From: Bosea sp. ANAM02
Lineage (GTDB): Bacteria; Pseudomonadota; Alphaproteobacteria; Rhizobiales; Beijerinckiaceae
Direction of reading: 5' to 3'
Length of the DNA: 64,000 nt
Assembly: GCF_011764485.1 (NCBI RefSeq)
Contig: NZ_AP022848.1
Span: forward strand, 3,252,001-3,316,000
The translations under genes were made by a program, and so were the position numbers. Positions 8,193-17,345 of the stretch are shown piece by piece (the stretch's first letter is position 1; every line of letters begins with the position of its first letter). The notes below the pieces were generated by a model, which was given only the letters and a program-made list of their open reading frames with translations, was not told where the DNA came from and made no database searches.

Positions 8193-10718
8193 ATGAGCCC
8201 ATCCACCCGCGACTATCTTCCGCTCGGCGCAGCCGCGATCGCTCTGATCGCGCTGCCGTCCCTGATGCATCTGATCGGGCTCGGCACCACATCGGCCACC
8301 GAGGTCGTGGTCTTCGCCATCGCCTGCATGGCGCTCAACATCCTCGTCGGCACCACCGGCCTCGTCTCGTTCGGACACGGCACCTGGTTCGGCATCGCCG
8401 CCTATGCCGCGGGGCTGATGCAGCGCAACTGGTTCCCCGGCCAGTTCGTACTTCCGATCCTGCTGGCGGTCGCCGTCGTCGCCGTGATCGCTTTTGCCTT
8501 CGGCGCGCTGATCCTGCGGCGGCGTGGCGTCTATTTCTCGCTGCTGACCCTGGCGCTGGCAGCCATGATCTACTCTGTCGCATTCCGCTGGACCGCGGTG
8601 ACCGGCGGCGAGGACGGGCTGGGCGGCATCACGCGCCCGCTCTTTGCCGGCATCGACTTCGAGACCGCCCTGCCCTTCTACGCGCTGGTGGCGTCGATAG
8701 GGTTCGGCGTCGTCTGTCTGCTCTGGCGCTTCCAGCGTTCGCCGGTCGGCACGGTGCTCGTCGCCATCCGGGAGAACGAGCAACGCGCCCGCTTCCTCGG
8801 CTATCCCACCACCCGCTACAAGCTCGTCGCCTTCACGGTCTCCGCCGCGCTGACCGGGCTCGCCGGCGCGCTTCTGCTGTTCAACAACCGGATGACCTCG
8901 GCCGATCCGATCTCGGTCGCCTTCTCGGGCGAGCTGCTGGCCATGGTCGTGATCGGCGGGATGCGGTCCTTCCTCGGGCCGGCGCTGGGGGCCCTCTTCT
9001 TCGTCGTCTTCCGCGACTATCTCTCGAGCGCGAGCGAGAACTGGCTGCTCTGGTTCGGCCTGCTTTTCGTCGCCTTCATCGTCTTCTCGCCCGACGGGCT
9101 GGTCGGTGTCGGCCAGCGCCTGCTCAAGCCGTTCCGGAAGCAGCCGGCGGAGGATGCGGCGATGTCCGCCCGCAAGGCGGGCGCCGTCGAACTGCCGGCC
9201 TTCATGAAGCCGGACGACGCCGGCGACGGCACGATCCTGACCGCGGGCGGGCTCGCCAAGAGCTTCGGCGGCATCAAGGCGGTCGAGGATGTCAGCTTCG
9301 CGATGCGCGACCGGAAGCTGCATGCGCTGATCGGCCCGAACGGCGCCGGCAAGACCACGGCCTTCAACCTGATTTCCGGCATGTTCACGCCCGATCGCGG
9401 CACCGTGCGCCTGCGCGAGCACGACATCGCGGGCCTCGACCCCGATGCGATCACGCGCGCCGGCATCGGCCGCGCCTTCCAGATCACCAATCTCTTCCCC
9501 GCCCTCTCGGTCGCCGAGAACGTGCGGCTCGCGGTGCAGGCACGGGCGCCGGAGCGCTTCGGCTTCTGGCGCCCGGCGACGGGGCTGGAGAAGGTCAACG
9601 ACGAAACGCGGCAGGTCGTCGCGACGATGGGCCTGTCGGGCATCGAGCGCGCGGAGGCCGGGTCACTGAGCTATGGCGGCCAGCGCCTGCTCGACATGTC
9701 GCTGGCGCTGGCGACCAGCCCGCGTGTCCTCCTGCTCGACGAGCCGCTCGCAGGGCTGGCCGCAGCGGAGCGCGAGCGCGTCGGCAACCTGATCAAGTCG
9801 ATCTCGACCGACCTGCCGGTCCTGCTGGTCGAGCACGATATCGACCGCGTCTTCGCCATCGCCGACCATGTCACGGTGATGAACGAGGGCAGCGTGCTCG
9901 TCGACGGCACGGTCGAGGATGCACGCTCCTCTGCCCGGGTGCAGGAGATCTATATCGGCTCGGGCGCGCACGCGCTCGCGGCGAAGCCGCGCGAAAGCGC
10001 GGCGGGCGAAGGCGTGCTGCTCGGCCTGAAGGATGTCGACACGTTCTATGGCAAGAGCCACATCCTGCGCGACGTTTCGTTCGACGTGCATGACAATGAG
10101 ATCGTGGCGCTGCTCGGCCGCAACGGTGCCGGCAAGTCGACCCTGCTGAAGACCGTCACCGGCATCGCGCCACCGGCGCAAGGCAGCATTCGCCTCGCCG
10201 GCGCGGAGATCGCGCGCCAGGCGCCGGCGGTGATCGCCCGGGCCGGCGTCGCCTATGTGCCGCAGGGGCGTGGCCTGTTCGCCGGCATGAGCGTCAAGGA
10301 CAACATGGAGCTCGGGCGGCTGCGGCGGCTCACCGGCAACGGCACGCATTGGGACGACGAGAAGATCTTCTCCTTCTTCCCGCGCATCCGCGAACGCTGG
10401 AATTCGCCGGCCGACTATCTCTCCGGCGGCGAGCAGCAAATGGTGGCGGTGGCCCGTGCGCTTTCCGGCGATACCCGCGTGCTGCTGCTGGACGAGCCTT
10501 TCGAGGGGCTGGCGCCGGCCGTGGTCGAGGAGCTGTTCGAGGCCTTCGACAAGCTCCGCCGGGAGATCGCGATCGTGATCGTCGATCATCATCTCGATCT
10601 GGCGCTCGCTCTTTCGGACCGGACGGTTGTCCTGGAGCGCGGGCAGGTCACGCATGTCGGCCCGTCGCGGGCTCTCAGCCAGGACCTGGCCCTGCGCCGG
10701 CAGGTGCTGTGGCTATGA
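8193..10718 (+). CDS. Fused LivM permease - LivG ATPase - LivF ATPase
   Basis: One 841-aa polypeptide carries three importer subunits. Residues 1-315 are a LivM-type permease (SFGHGTWFGIAAYAAG near 65; loop VAIRENEQRARFLGYPT near 190). Residues 340-590 are LivG: Walker A GPNGAGKTT near 381, signature LSYGGQ near 491, Walker B VLLLDEP near 510. Residues 605-841 are LivF: Walker A GRNGAGKST near 644, signature YLSGGEQQ near 742, Walker B VLLLDEPFEGLAP near 765. Linkers are short and the frame is uninterrupted. With LivH and the binding protein this completes an HAAT importer. A LivM-LivG fusion is fairly common; a triple fusion is much less so. Confidence 0.9.
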   Translation: MSPSTRDYLPLGAAAIALIALPSLMHLIGLGTTSATEVVVFAIACMALNILVGTTGLVSFGHGTWFGIAAYAAGLMQRNWFPGQFVLPILLAVAVVAVIAFAFGALILRRRGVYFSLLTLALAAMIYSVAFRWTAVTGGEDGLGGITRPLFAGIDFETALPFYALVASIGFGVVCLLWRFQRSPVGTVLVAIRENEQRARFLGYPTTRYKLVAFTVSAALTGLAGALLLFNNRMTSADPISVAFSGELLAMVVIGGMRSFLGPALGALFFVVFRDYLSSASENWLLWFGLLFVAFIVFSPDGLVGVGQRLLKPFRKQPAEDAAMSARKAGAVELPAFMKPDDAGDGTILTAGGLAKSFGGIKAVEDVSFAMRDRKLHALIGPNGAGKTTAFNLISGMFTPDRGTVRLREHDIAGLDPDAITRAGIGRAFQITNLFPALSVAENVRLAVQARAPERFGFWRPATGLEKVNDETRQVVATMGLSGIERAEAGSLSYGGQRLLDMSLALATSPRVLLLDEPLAGLAAAERERVGNLIKSISTDLPVLLVEHDIDRVFAIADHVTVMNEGSVLVDGTVEDARSSARVQEIYIGSGAHALAAKPRESAAGEGVLLGLKDVDTFYGKSHILRDVSFDVHDNEIVALLGRNGAGKSTLLKTVTGIAPPAQGSIRLAGAEIARQAPAVIARAGVAYVPQGRGLFAGMSVKDNMELGRLRRLTGNGTHWDDEKIFSFFPRIRERWNSPADYLSGGEQQMVAVARALSGDTRVLLLDEPFEGLAPAVVEELFEAFDKLRREIAIVIVDHHLDLALALSDRTVVLERGQVTHVGPSRALSQDLALRRQVLWL

Positions 10719-10760
10719 ACACGCTGTGGTCCCCGCATGTCTGAGCAAGGATGTTTTCCG

Positions 10761-11702
10761 ATGACCAAGATCGCCATCGTCGGCTCCGGCCTCATCGGCC
10801 GTGCCTGGGCGACCGTCTTCGCCAGCCACGGCTTCGACGTGGCGCTGCATGACGTCGTCGCCGGAGCCGCCGACGCCGCGCGGAGCCATATCGCGACCAA
10901 TCTCGACGAACTCGCCGGGCACGGACTGGTCGAGGATCCGAAGGGGTCGCTCGCCCGCATCCGGGTCGCGTCCGGTCTCGCCGACGCCCTGTCGGACGCC
11001 GGCTTCGTCCAGGAGAACGGGCCGGAGACCGTTGCGGCGAAGCGTGCGCTCTTCGCCGAAATGGATGCGCTCGCCGCTCCCGACGCCATTCTGTCCTCAT
11101 CGACCTCCTTCATCATGGCCTCGGTCTTCAGCGAGGGGCTGAAGGGCCGCGCCCGCTGCCTCGTCGGCCATCCGGTGAACCCGCCGCATCTGGTGCCGAT
11201 CGTCGAGATCGCGCCGGCCCCCTGGACCGATCCGGCCGTCGTCGAGCGCGCCAAGGCGATCTACGAAAAGGCGGGCCAGGTGCCGATCACCCTGCGCAAG
11301 GAGAAGGCCGGCTTCGTCCTCAACCGCCTGCAGGCGGTGCTGCTGGCCGAAGCGTTCCGCCTCGTCGGCGAAGGCGTCGCAAGCGCTGAGGACGTCGACA
11401 AGACGATCCGCGACGGGCTCGGCCTGCGCTGGGCGTTCATGGGGCCCTTCGAGACAATCGAACTCAATGCGCCCGGCGGTATTCCCGACTACTGTTCGCG
11501 TTATGCCGCTTCGCTCGACCGCATGGTCAAATCCTCGGAAGGGCTGGGCAATCCGTTCGAGGAGGAGACCGTCGCCGCGGTGATGCGGGAATGGCGCGGC
11601 ACGCAATCGGCCGAGCGTGTCAAACGCCTGAGCGACTGGCGCGACGCACGCCTCGCCGCCCTGCGAGCCCATAAGCGGGCGGCTGCGCGTAAACCCGATT
11701 GA
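10761..11702 (+). CDS. 3-hydroxyacyl-CoA dehydrogenase-family oxidoreductase
   Basis: NAD-dependent 3-hydroxy-acid dehydrogenase, 313 aa. Rossmann motif GSGLIGRAWA at residues 8-17. The dehydrogenase signature GHPVNPPHLVPIVEI (near residue 140) contains the catalytic His. The C-terminal helical domain is present (KEKAGFVLNRLQ). Closest in layout to lambda-crystallin/L-gulonate 3-dehydrogenase and L-carnitine dehydrogenase, which act on free acids rather than CoA esters. The following BKACE gene supports this: the dehydrogenase would supply a beta-keto acid for cleavage. I prefer ATG 10761 over 10737 because AAGGA precedes it. Confidence 0.82.
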   Translation: MTKIAIVGSGLIGRAWATVFASHGFDVALHDVVAGAADAARSHIATNLDELAGHGLVEDPKGSLARIRVASGLADALSDAGFVQENGPETVAAKRALFAEMDALAAPDAILSSSTSFIMASVFSEGLKGRARCLVGHPVNPPHLVPIVEIAPAPWTDPAVVERAKAIYEKAGQVPITLRKEKAGFVLNRLQAVLLAEAFRLVGEGVASAEDVDKTIRDGLGLRWAFMGPFETIELNAPGGIPDYCSRYAASLDRMVKSSEGLGNPFEEETVAAVMREWRGTQSAERVKRLSDWRDARLAALRAHKRAAARKPD

Positions 11703-11739
11703 AATCGCCAACGGTGCGAGAAGGAAGAGTAACCGAACC

Positions 11740-12672
11740 ATGGCCAAGACTCGCAAAGTCATGATCACCTGCGCGGTGACCGGCGCGATCCACACTCCGT
11801 CGATGTCCCCTCACCTGCCGGTGACGCCGGACGAGATCATCGATGCGGCGGTGGGGGCGGCCGAGGCCGGCGCGGCGCTGGTCCATGTCCACGCGCGCAA
11901 TCCGCAGACCGGCCAGCCGGACCAGTCTCCGGAAGCCTTCGAGCCCTTCCTGAAAGTGATCAAGCAGCGCTGCGACGCCGTCATCAACATCACCACGGGC
12001 GGCGCGCCGACCATGGGCGTCGAAGAGCGTCTCCAGCCCTGCGCCCATTTCAAGCCGGAGGTCGCCTCGCTGAACATGGGTTCGATGAATTTCGGCCTCT
12101 ACCCGATGCTCGGCCGGTTCAAGGACTTCAAACATGACTGGGAGCGGCCCTATCTCGAAGGTTCGAAAGACCGGATCTTCAAGAACACCTTCCAGGACAT
12201 CGAGAACATCCTGACGACCTGCGCCGAGAACGGCACCCGCTTCGAGATCGAATGCTACGATATCGGGCATCTCTACACGCTGGCGCATTTCGCCGATCGC
12301 GGCCTGGTGAAGCCGCCCTTCTTCGTGCAGTCGGTGTTCGGCATCCTGGGCGGCATCGGCCCCCATCCGGAAGATGTCGCGCATATGAAGCGCACGGCCG
12401 ACCGGCTCTTCGGCGACGACTATCACTGGTCGGTGCTGGGCGCCGGGCGCCACCAGCTCGCCATCGCCGCGATGGCGGTGTCGATGGGCGGCAATCTGCG
12501 CGTCGGGCTGGAGGATTCGCTCTGGCTCGGCCCTGGCCAGCTAGCTCGATCGAACGCCGATCAGGTTCGCGCCGCCCGGCAGATCGTCGAGGGACTCGGG
12601 CTGGAAATCGCAACCCCGGCCGAGGCCCGTCAGGCCCTGCAGCTCAAGGGCGCGGATAAAGTGGCCTTCTAG
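11740..12672 (+). CDS. Beta-keto acid cleavage enzyme (BKACE, DUF849)
   Basis: 310-aa TIM-barrel, zinc-dependent enzyme of the 3-keto-5-aminohexanoate cleavage family. Visible family motifs are the N-terminal ITCAVTGAIHTP, the metal-binding LVHVHARNPQTG (His-x-His near residue 47), ITTGG, FEIECYD and VLGAGRHQL. BKACE enzymes condense a beta-keto acid with acetyl-CoA, giving acetoacetate and a new acyl-CoA. With the upstream dehydrogenase it could degrade a beta-hydroxy acid; dehydrocarnitine is one precedent. The conserved residues do not settle the substrate for me. Last gene of the operon. Confidence 0.88.
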   Translation: MAKTRKVMITCAVTGAIHTPSMSPHLPVTPDEIIDAAVGAAEAGAALVHVHARNPQTGQPDQSPEAFEPFLKVIKQRCDAVINITTGGAPTMGVEERLQPCAHFKPEVASLNMGSMNFGLYPMLGRFKDFKHDWERPYLEGSKDRIFKNTFQDIENILTTCAENGTRFEIECYDIGHLYTLAHFADRGLVKPPFFVQSVFGILGGIGPHPEDVAHMKRTADRLFGDDYHWSVLGAGRHQLAIAAMAVSMGGNLRVGLEDSLWLGPGQLARSNADQVRAARQIVEGLGLEIATPAEARQALQLKGADKVAF

Positions 12673-12776
12673 AGCATCGGCCCGAAAAGTGGCACGCGGT
12701 TCTCGGAAAAAGCCGATGCAAAATCAAATAACTAGAGCATCGGGCTGAATATGATATTCAGTCCGATGCTCTAGAA
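12673..12776 (-). repeat. RIME1-like mosaic element, copy A
   Basis: About 104 bp made of two units. The first is AGAGCATCGGCCCGAAAAG ... CCGATGCA. The second is a perfect-arm palindrome, TAGAGCATCGGGCTGAAT with ATTCAGTCCGATGCTCTA. The same two-unit element occurs inverted at 30752-30855 and, degenerate, at 12870-12963. The arrangement resembles rhizobial intergenic mosaic elements (RIME). Confidence 0.7.
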
Positions 12777-12869
12777 CTGTTCCGCGATTGCCTCAATGGC
12801 GGAACAGCTCCATGTCTTTGATTTGACGCTTTTTGCAAACCGGGACTCGCTTCGCTTGAAGACGCTGGT

Positions 12870-12963
12870 GTATCGGACTGATTATCGCTTTCAGCCCGAT
12901 ACCCGGGTTTCGCGATTCCGCATCGGCGTCTCCTGAAAGCCGCGTTCCAGTTTCGGGCCGGCG
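12870..12963 (+). repeat. RIME1-like mosaic element, degenerate copy B
   Basis: Starts GTATCGGACTGA...TCAGCCCGATAC, then CGCATCGGCGTCTCCTGAAAG and CGCGTTCCAGTTTCGGGCCG. It is collinear with the copy at 30752-30855 but diverged, and inverted relative to copy A, which lies 93 bp away. Confidence 0.55.
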
Positions 12964-13075
12964 GTCCGCGGCGGGCTGATTTCGCTCGGGAGCACCCGTC
13001 ATCCCGCTGCTTGCACGCGCAATCGTGAGTGGAACGGCGGCGCGCCGCTTCCCGACCGGTCAGCTTTCCGCACAT

Positions 13076-13106
13076 GAAAAAGCCCGCCGCTCCATCGCGG
13101 CAGGCT
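13076..13106 (-). terminator. Rho-independent terminator of the FadL-like gene
   Basis: On the minus strand an AGCCTGCCGC / GCGGCGGGCT stem is followed by TTTTTCAT. It lies 31 bp after the stop of the porin gene. Confidence 0.75.
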
Positions 13107-13136
13107 TCTCTTTGAGTCCGTTTCGGGCCGTGCCGC

Positions 13137-14492
13137 TCAGTACTTGCGGACCACCGGCTGGACCGGGATCGTCTCCGCCGGGTTGTCCCAGCGATAGGTC
13201 AGCGCCGCCGACACGATGTGGACCTGCGGCTTGGCCTCCGCCGCATAGAGAACCGGCGCCGCGGGGCTGAACTGCGGATGCGTGGGGCCGTAGTTCACAC
13301 GGGCCTTGTTGACGTGGATATAGGTGTAACCGAGGTCGAGATTGACCTTTTCCGAGAACTTGTAGCTCAGACCAGCCGAAAGCCAGAGGCGGTCGTTGTC
13401 GGAGATGTAGATCGTGCGGTTGGTGTCGTTGACCGCCGAGAGCTCGTAGCCGACGCCGGCGCGCAGCGTCAGGTCGCGGTTGTACTTGTATTCGAGACCT
13501 GCGGCGAAATACCACGAGTCGTCATAGACGAAGTTCAGGCTGGTGACCGGCAGGCCATTGAGCTGGCTGACGATCGGAATGCGCCGGAAGCGGCTCCAGT
13601 TCGTCCATTCGACGCCGAGATGGGCCTGCCACTGATCATTGATCTGCTGCGAGACACCGAAGACGACCGAATCGGGCAGATTCAGATTGGCCTTGATCGG
13701 GATCACGGCGCCGGGGAGCCAGAACTTGCCTTCGAGCGTCTGCCGGATCGAGGAGCGATAGGCGATGCCGATATTGGTGCCCTGCCAGGGGGTGAGGTTC
13801 ACACCGAAGCGATAGCCGAAATCGATAGTGTCGCCGTCGAGGATCGCATTGCCGGCGGCAGCGGTGAGGCCGGTCGCCTGCTTCAGATTGGCCTTGAAGT
13901 ACTGGACCTGGAGCGCCGCACCGATCGAGAGCCAGTCGTTCACCTTGTAACCGATGGTCGGCGAAACGTTGATCGAGCGGACCTTCGCCGAGCGGCCATA
14001 GGTCTGGGCGGCGTTGAAGGTATTGTCGGCCTTCGAGCGCAAGCCGAACGGCGCGCCGGTCGTCATACCGATCCAGAGCCGGTCATTGAGCTGCCAGGCC
14101 GAATAGGAGGCCGGGATGAAGGCGCCGTCGCCGCCAAGCTGGCCGGTGCCGAGCGGGCTGCCGCCCAGCGCGGTATTCGGAACGGTGACGCCCGGAGCGA
14201 CGACCACGCGCGTTCCTGTCGTCGGCGTATATTCGCCCTGCGGCAGCAGATAGGTGAAGTTCCACTGGCTGTTGCGGCCGGGGAACATGGTGATGGTCGC
14301 CGGGTTCCAGGCCATCGAACCCATGCCGATGCCACCCGAAGCGGCGCCGGCATAGGCCATGCCGAGACCCTCGGCGCTCTGGCCGCTGCGGATGGCGAAG
14401 GAGCTCGCCGAGGCCGCTCCAGCCGCGAGCAGGGCGGCGAGCGAGACGGTGGCGGCTGCGGCGGTACGAACAAGGCCATTCATCGAATCCAT
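13137..14492 (-). CDS. OmpP1/FadL/TodX-family outer-membrane channel
   Basis: Beta-barrel transporter for hydrophobic compounds, 451 aa. From ATG 14492 (or ATG 14483) there is a Sec signal (MNGLVRTAAAATVSLAAL ... GAASA). The family N-terminus of the mature chain follows (SSFAIRSGQSAEGLGMAYAG, then AWNPATITMFPG), which forms the plug hatch. Alternating aromatic beta strands run to a terminal VRKY end. FadL proteins import long-chain fatty acids or aromatic hydrocarbons. An upstream extension of the frame to 14657 lacks a signal peptide context and was not used. It has its own promoter region and terminator. Confidence 0.88.
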   Translation of the reverse strand: MDSMNGLVRTAAAATVSLAALLAAGAASASSFAIRSGQSAEGLGMAYAGAASGGIGMGSMAWNPATITMFPGRNSQWNFTYLLPQGEYTPTTGTRVVVAPGVTVPNTALGGSPLGTGQLGGDGAFIPASYSAWQLNDRLWIGMTTGAPFGLRSKADNTFNAAQTYGRSAKVRSINVSPTIGYKVNDWLSIGAALQVQYFKANLKQATGLTAAAGNAILDGDTIDFGYRFGVNLTPWQGTNIGIAYRSSIRQTLEGKFWLPGAVIPIKANLNLPDSVVFGVSQQINDQWQAHLGVEWTNWSRFRRIPIVSQLNGLPVTSLNFVYDDSWYFAAGLEYKYNRDLTLRAGVGYELSAVNDTNRTIYISDNDRLWLSAGLSYKFSEKVNLDLGYTYIHVNKARVNYGPTHPQFSPAAPVLYAAEAKPQVHIVSAALTYRWDNPAETIPVQPVVRKY

Positions 14493-14913
14493 CCCGGTTC
14501 TAGGTTCTTCGAGGTCAGACACCCCGCTTGATTCGAAGCATGACGCGAGCCGTTTCCCGCCGCAATCCTGCTCGGCGCGCCTTGAAATCGCCGCAGCGGC
14601 TCCCCAATTCGCCTCAGAAACTCGGAAAATTGCCCAAAAGCGACCATTTTCGAGCATGCGCCGACGAGATTGTTCAGAAAGATATCGTTTATATAAGAAC
14701 TATTGCCGGTTTTGAGCCCTTTCGAACCTGCCGGCCTTCCCCGATTTGGTTTGCCGGAGCCGTCGCTTTGGAAAGCGGCGTTGCATTCGGGCAACAATCC
14801 GACGGCCCGCGCTTTGCGGATGCCCCATGCGCGATGACGGGCTTGTGTTTCCCGCCGGCATCCGATCAGAATCCCGTCACCCATTTAGATCGTTTGAAAA
14901 CGGGGGAAACACC
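14493..14913. other. Divergent promoter region, FadL and FAH genes
   Basis: 421 bp between divergent genes, with an AT-rich segment near 14680-14715 that includes TTTATATAAG. Promoters for both genes probably lie here. I see no RNA gene. Confidence 0.45.
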
Positions 14914-15762
14914 TTGAAACTGCTCCGCTACGGCGCGTCCGGCCAGGAGAAGCCGGCCCTTCTCGATGCCAAGGGCGGGTTGCGCGACCTGTCCGGCGTC
15001 ATTCCAGACCTTGCCGGCAAGGCGCTGACTTCGGCCTCGCTCGCCAAGATCAAGGCGCTCTCGCCGGAATCGCTGCCTCTGGTCTCCGGTTCGCCCCGCA
15101 TCGGCGCCTGCGTCGCCGACGTCCGCAACTTCATCGCCGTCGGCCTGAACTTCGCCGACCATGCGGCGGAGACCGGCGCCGAGATCCCGAAGGAGCCGAT
15201 CCTGTTCAACAAGGCCCCGAACTGCATCGTGGGCCCGAATGACGACGTGATCATCCCCAAGGGTTCGCAGAAGACCGACTGGGAGGTCGAGCTCGCGATC
15301 GTGATCGGCGACGGCGGCTCCTATATCGAGGAGAAGGATGCGATGGCGGCGATCGCCGGCTTCTGCGTCTGCAACGACGTCTCCGAGCGCGCCTTCCAGC
15401 AGGAGCGCGGCGGCCAGTGGGCCAAGGGCAAGGGCTGCCCGACCTTCGGCCCGCTCGGTCCCTGGCTCGTCACCACCGACGAGATCAAGGACATCCAGAA
15501 TCTCGGCATGTGGCTCGAGGTCGATGGCGAGCGCGTGCAGAACGGCTCGACCAAGACGATGATCTTCGGCGCCGCCTATCTGGTCCATTACATCAGCCAG
15601 TTCATGCGCCTCGATCCGGGCGACGTCATCACCACCGGCACGCCGCCCGGCGTCGGCCTCGGCTTCAAGCCGCCGCGCTTCCTGAAGGGCGGCGAGGTCG
15701 TCACCCTCGGCATCGAGGGCCTCGGCGAGCAGAAACAGAATTTCGTGCCCTACAAGGGCTGA
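14914..15762 (+). CDS. Fumarylacetoacetate hydrolase family protein
   Basis: 282-aa FAH-fold enzyme of the 2-hydroxyhepta-2,4-dienedioate isomerase / acylpyruvase / ureidoglycolate-lyase-like group. Metal ligands of the family are visible in DWEVELAIVIG (two Glu near residue 125) and CNDVSER (Asp near 155). The C-terminal signature ITTGTPPGVGLGF is present. I chose TTG 14914 (LKLLRYG is the usual start of the family) because GGGGGAA precedes it at good distance. The in-frame extension upstream to 14746 has no homology-like features. It hydrolyses or isomerises C-C bonds in keto-acid catabolism; the exact substrate is unknown. A terminator follows directly. Confidence 0.85.
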   Translation: MKLLRYGASGQEKPALLDAKGGLRDLSGVIPDLAGKALTSASLAKIKALSPESLPLVSGSPRIGACVADVRNFIAVGLNFADHAAETGAEIPKEPILFNKAPNCIVGPNDDVIIPKGSQKTDWEVELAIVIGDGGSYIEEKDAMAAIAGFCVCNDVSERAFQQERGGQWAKGKGCPTFGPLGPWLVTTDEIKDIQNLGMWLEVDGERVQNGSTKTMIFGAAYLVHYISQFMRLDPGDVITTGTPPGVGLGFKPPRFLKGGEVVTLGIEGLGEQKQNFVPYKG

Positions 15763-15767
15763 TCCGG

Positions 15768-15791
15768 AAGGGGCGCTTCGGCGCCCCTTTT
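15768..15791 (+). terminator. Rho-independent terminator after the FAH gene
   Basis: AAGGGGCGC-TTCG-GCGCCCCTT stem-loop with a UUCG tetraloop and following T run, six bases after the stop codon. Confidence 0.88.
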
Positions 15792-15798
15792 CTTATCG

Positions 15799-16139
15799 GC
15801 CGAATACGATCGGCCTTTAGAGCTGCTTGGTTTCAATGGAACCAGGCGTCATTCCCGGCAAGTCGCGAAGCGGCGCAGACCCGGAAGGGCGGCTTGATTC
15901 AGGGCCAAATCAGCAGGCTCCAAGCATCCGGCTGCCGGCTCTCGACGAAACAGGAAAAAAAGCACTGCCGAAGCTGCTTGACCTGGCTTCGGCAGTGCAA
16001 GCCGATACACGCCTGTGGCCTTGAAGCCCTCTGGCGTTTTCCCACTCTGGCCTCCCCGCCAAATTTCGGCATCCCCCAAATGGGAGGTTCCTACGGCTGC
16101 GCGAAAGCGCCGGCAGGGACAACGCGCCGCCGCCCAGCC
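15799..16139. other. Gene-free stretch between convergent genes
   Basis: Holds the minus-strand terminator at 15955-15998 and otherwise only open frames without start signals. I find no gene. Confidence 0.5.
15955..15998 (-). terminator. Strong minus-strand terminator
   Basis: Perfect 13-bp stem GCACTGCCGAAGC / GCTTCGGCAGTGC (15962-15974 and 15986-15998) with seven A on the plus strand at 15955-15961. That reads as stem plus T run on the minus strand. It probably ends the LuxR-type regulator transcript. Confidence 0.8.
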
Positions 16140-17240
16140 TCAGCGGGGCCCGGCGGCGCTCTTCAGCAGCCCCACCAGATCGGCCTGCCGGCGCGTGCCG
16201 GTCTTGGCGAGAATGCGTTTCAGGGTCGTGCGCGCCGTGGCCTCGGTCACGCCGAGACGCAACGCCGCATCGCGCGGCGGGTGGCCGCCGGCGATGACCG
16301 CGGCCAGCCGTGCCTCGGCCGGGGTCAGGTCGAACAGGCCGGCGATCAGGCCGGCATCCGGCCCCGCGCCCGCCGTGATCGGCGTGGCGACGATGATGGC
16401 ACCGGCAAAGGAGAAGATATCGCGAGCCCGGCCACGCACCGGCGCGACATGCACGACCATGGGGCTGGCGCCGCGCCAGGCCGGGATCGGGACGGAGCGG
16501 ACGGGCTGAGGCAGGTCAGCCCGCGAGAATCCGGCGATCACATTGGCCAGCATGTCGTCGGCCGGCGCATAGGCCAAAGCGAGGCGTGCTGCGCGATCGA
16601 GGAAGACACCGGGCATCAGGTCCTGGAACAGGGCGTTGGCGTCGAGCACATGGCCGCGCAGGCCGAGAACCGCGGCCGGCAGCCCCATCAGTTCGAGCGC
16701 CTGAGATGCGGCCCGCGCGCGCTCCATCGCCAGGCGGCGCCCGAGCAACCCGGCGCGGGCGAAATGCGGCCGCAGGCGATCGAGAGCAGCGATGGCCTGC
16801 CCATCCACGGTTCCTTCCGCAAATGAACGCTCGCAATGGACGATCGTGGTGTCGCCGGTCGGTGCGGTCATCACCGTCGCGACGCCCGAACCATATCCGG
16901 CCGGGATGAGGATATCCTGATAGACCGGCTCCCGCGCGATCTCGTCACGGCTGAAGACATCGTCGTCTGTGATGAAGCCGAGCCGGCCATGCGCGAGCAG
17001 GCGCTGCGCCCGCTCGTTGACCGCGAACGGGATCCGGCGCAGCACCTCCTCGTAGCCCTCGGTGAATTCGGGCGAAGAGCCGACCAGCCGCGCTTCGTCG
17101 TGCAGCACGGTTCCGAGCAAAGCCTCGCGGCAACTGGCGATGCGGGCCGTGTCGCGGAGCACGGCAGGCCAGGCCTCGGGGACGATCGCGGCCTCGTAGA
17201 TGCCGTCGATCAACGCGTTCTCGAACTCGCTGCCCGTCAC
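16140..17240 (-). CDS. LuxR-family transcriptional regulator
   Basis: 366-aa regulator with a C-terminal LuxR/GerE helix-turn-helix (LTPAEARLAAVIAGG ... RLGVTEATARTTLKRILAKTG, residues about 300-355). The long N-terminal part has no signature I can name; a PAS-like core around residues 170-270 is possible (LPAAVLGLRGHVLDANALFQDLM). The architecture matches solo LuxR-type regulators common in Rhizobiales. Starts ATG 17240. Transcribed alone, with a strong terminator about 140 bp downstream. Its targets are not evident from the neighbours. Confidence 0.8.
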   Translation of the reverse strand: MTGSEFENALIDGIYEAAIVPEAWPAVLRDTARIASCREALLGTVLHDEARLVGSSPEFTEGYEEVLRRIPFAVNERAQRLLAHGRLGFITDDDVFSRDEIAREPVYQDILIPAGYGSGVATVMTAPTGDTTIVHCERSFAEGTVDGQAIAALDRLRPHFARAGLLGRRLAMERARAASQALELMGLPAAVLGLRGHVLDANALFQDLMPGVFLDRAARLALAYAPADDMLANVIAGFSRADLPQPVRSVPIPAWRGASPMVVHVAPVRGRARDIFSFAGAIIVATPITAGAGPDAGLIAGLFDLTPAEARLAAVIAGGHPPRDAALRLGVTEATARTTLKRILAKTGTRRQADLVGLLKSAAGPR

Positions 17241-17345
17241 GTCGCTCTCTCTCGCAGAACAACCAACCTATCCCGCACGACGCGAAAATGTCTCGTCAAA
17301 AGACAGGCCCTGATTGATGCCGCAACGCGTTCGCGGCCGGAAGGT

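Larger units (their letters stand above)
12777..13136. other. Gene-free stretch between BKACE and FadL genes
   Basis: I see no convincing gene here. It holds a small hairpin (GTTCCGC ... GCGGAAC, about 12779-12804), a degenerate RIME-like copy and the FadL terminator. The longer open frames have no start signals or recognisable protein. Confidence 0.5.

Noticed and set aside
13137..14657. 506-aa form of the FadL-like protein
   Set aside because: The extra N-terminal 55 residues precede the signal peptide and are not hydrophobic.
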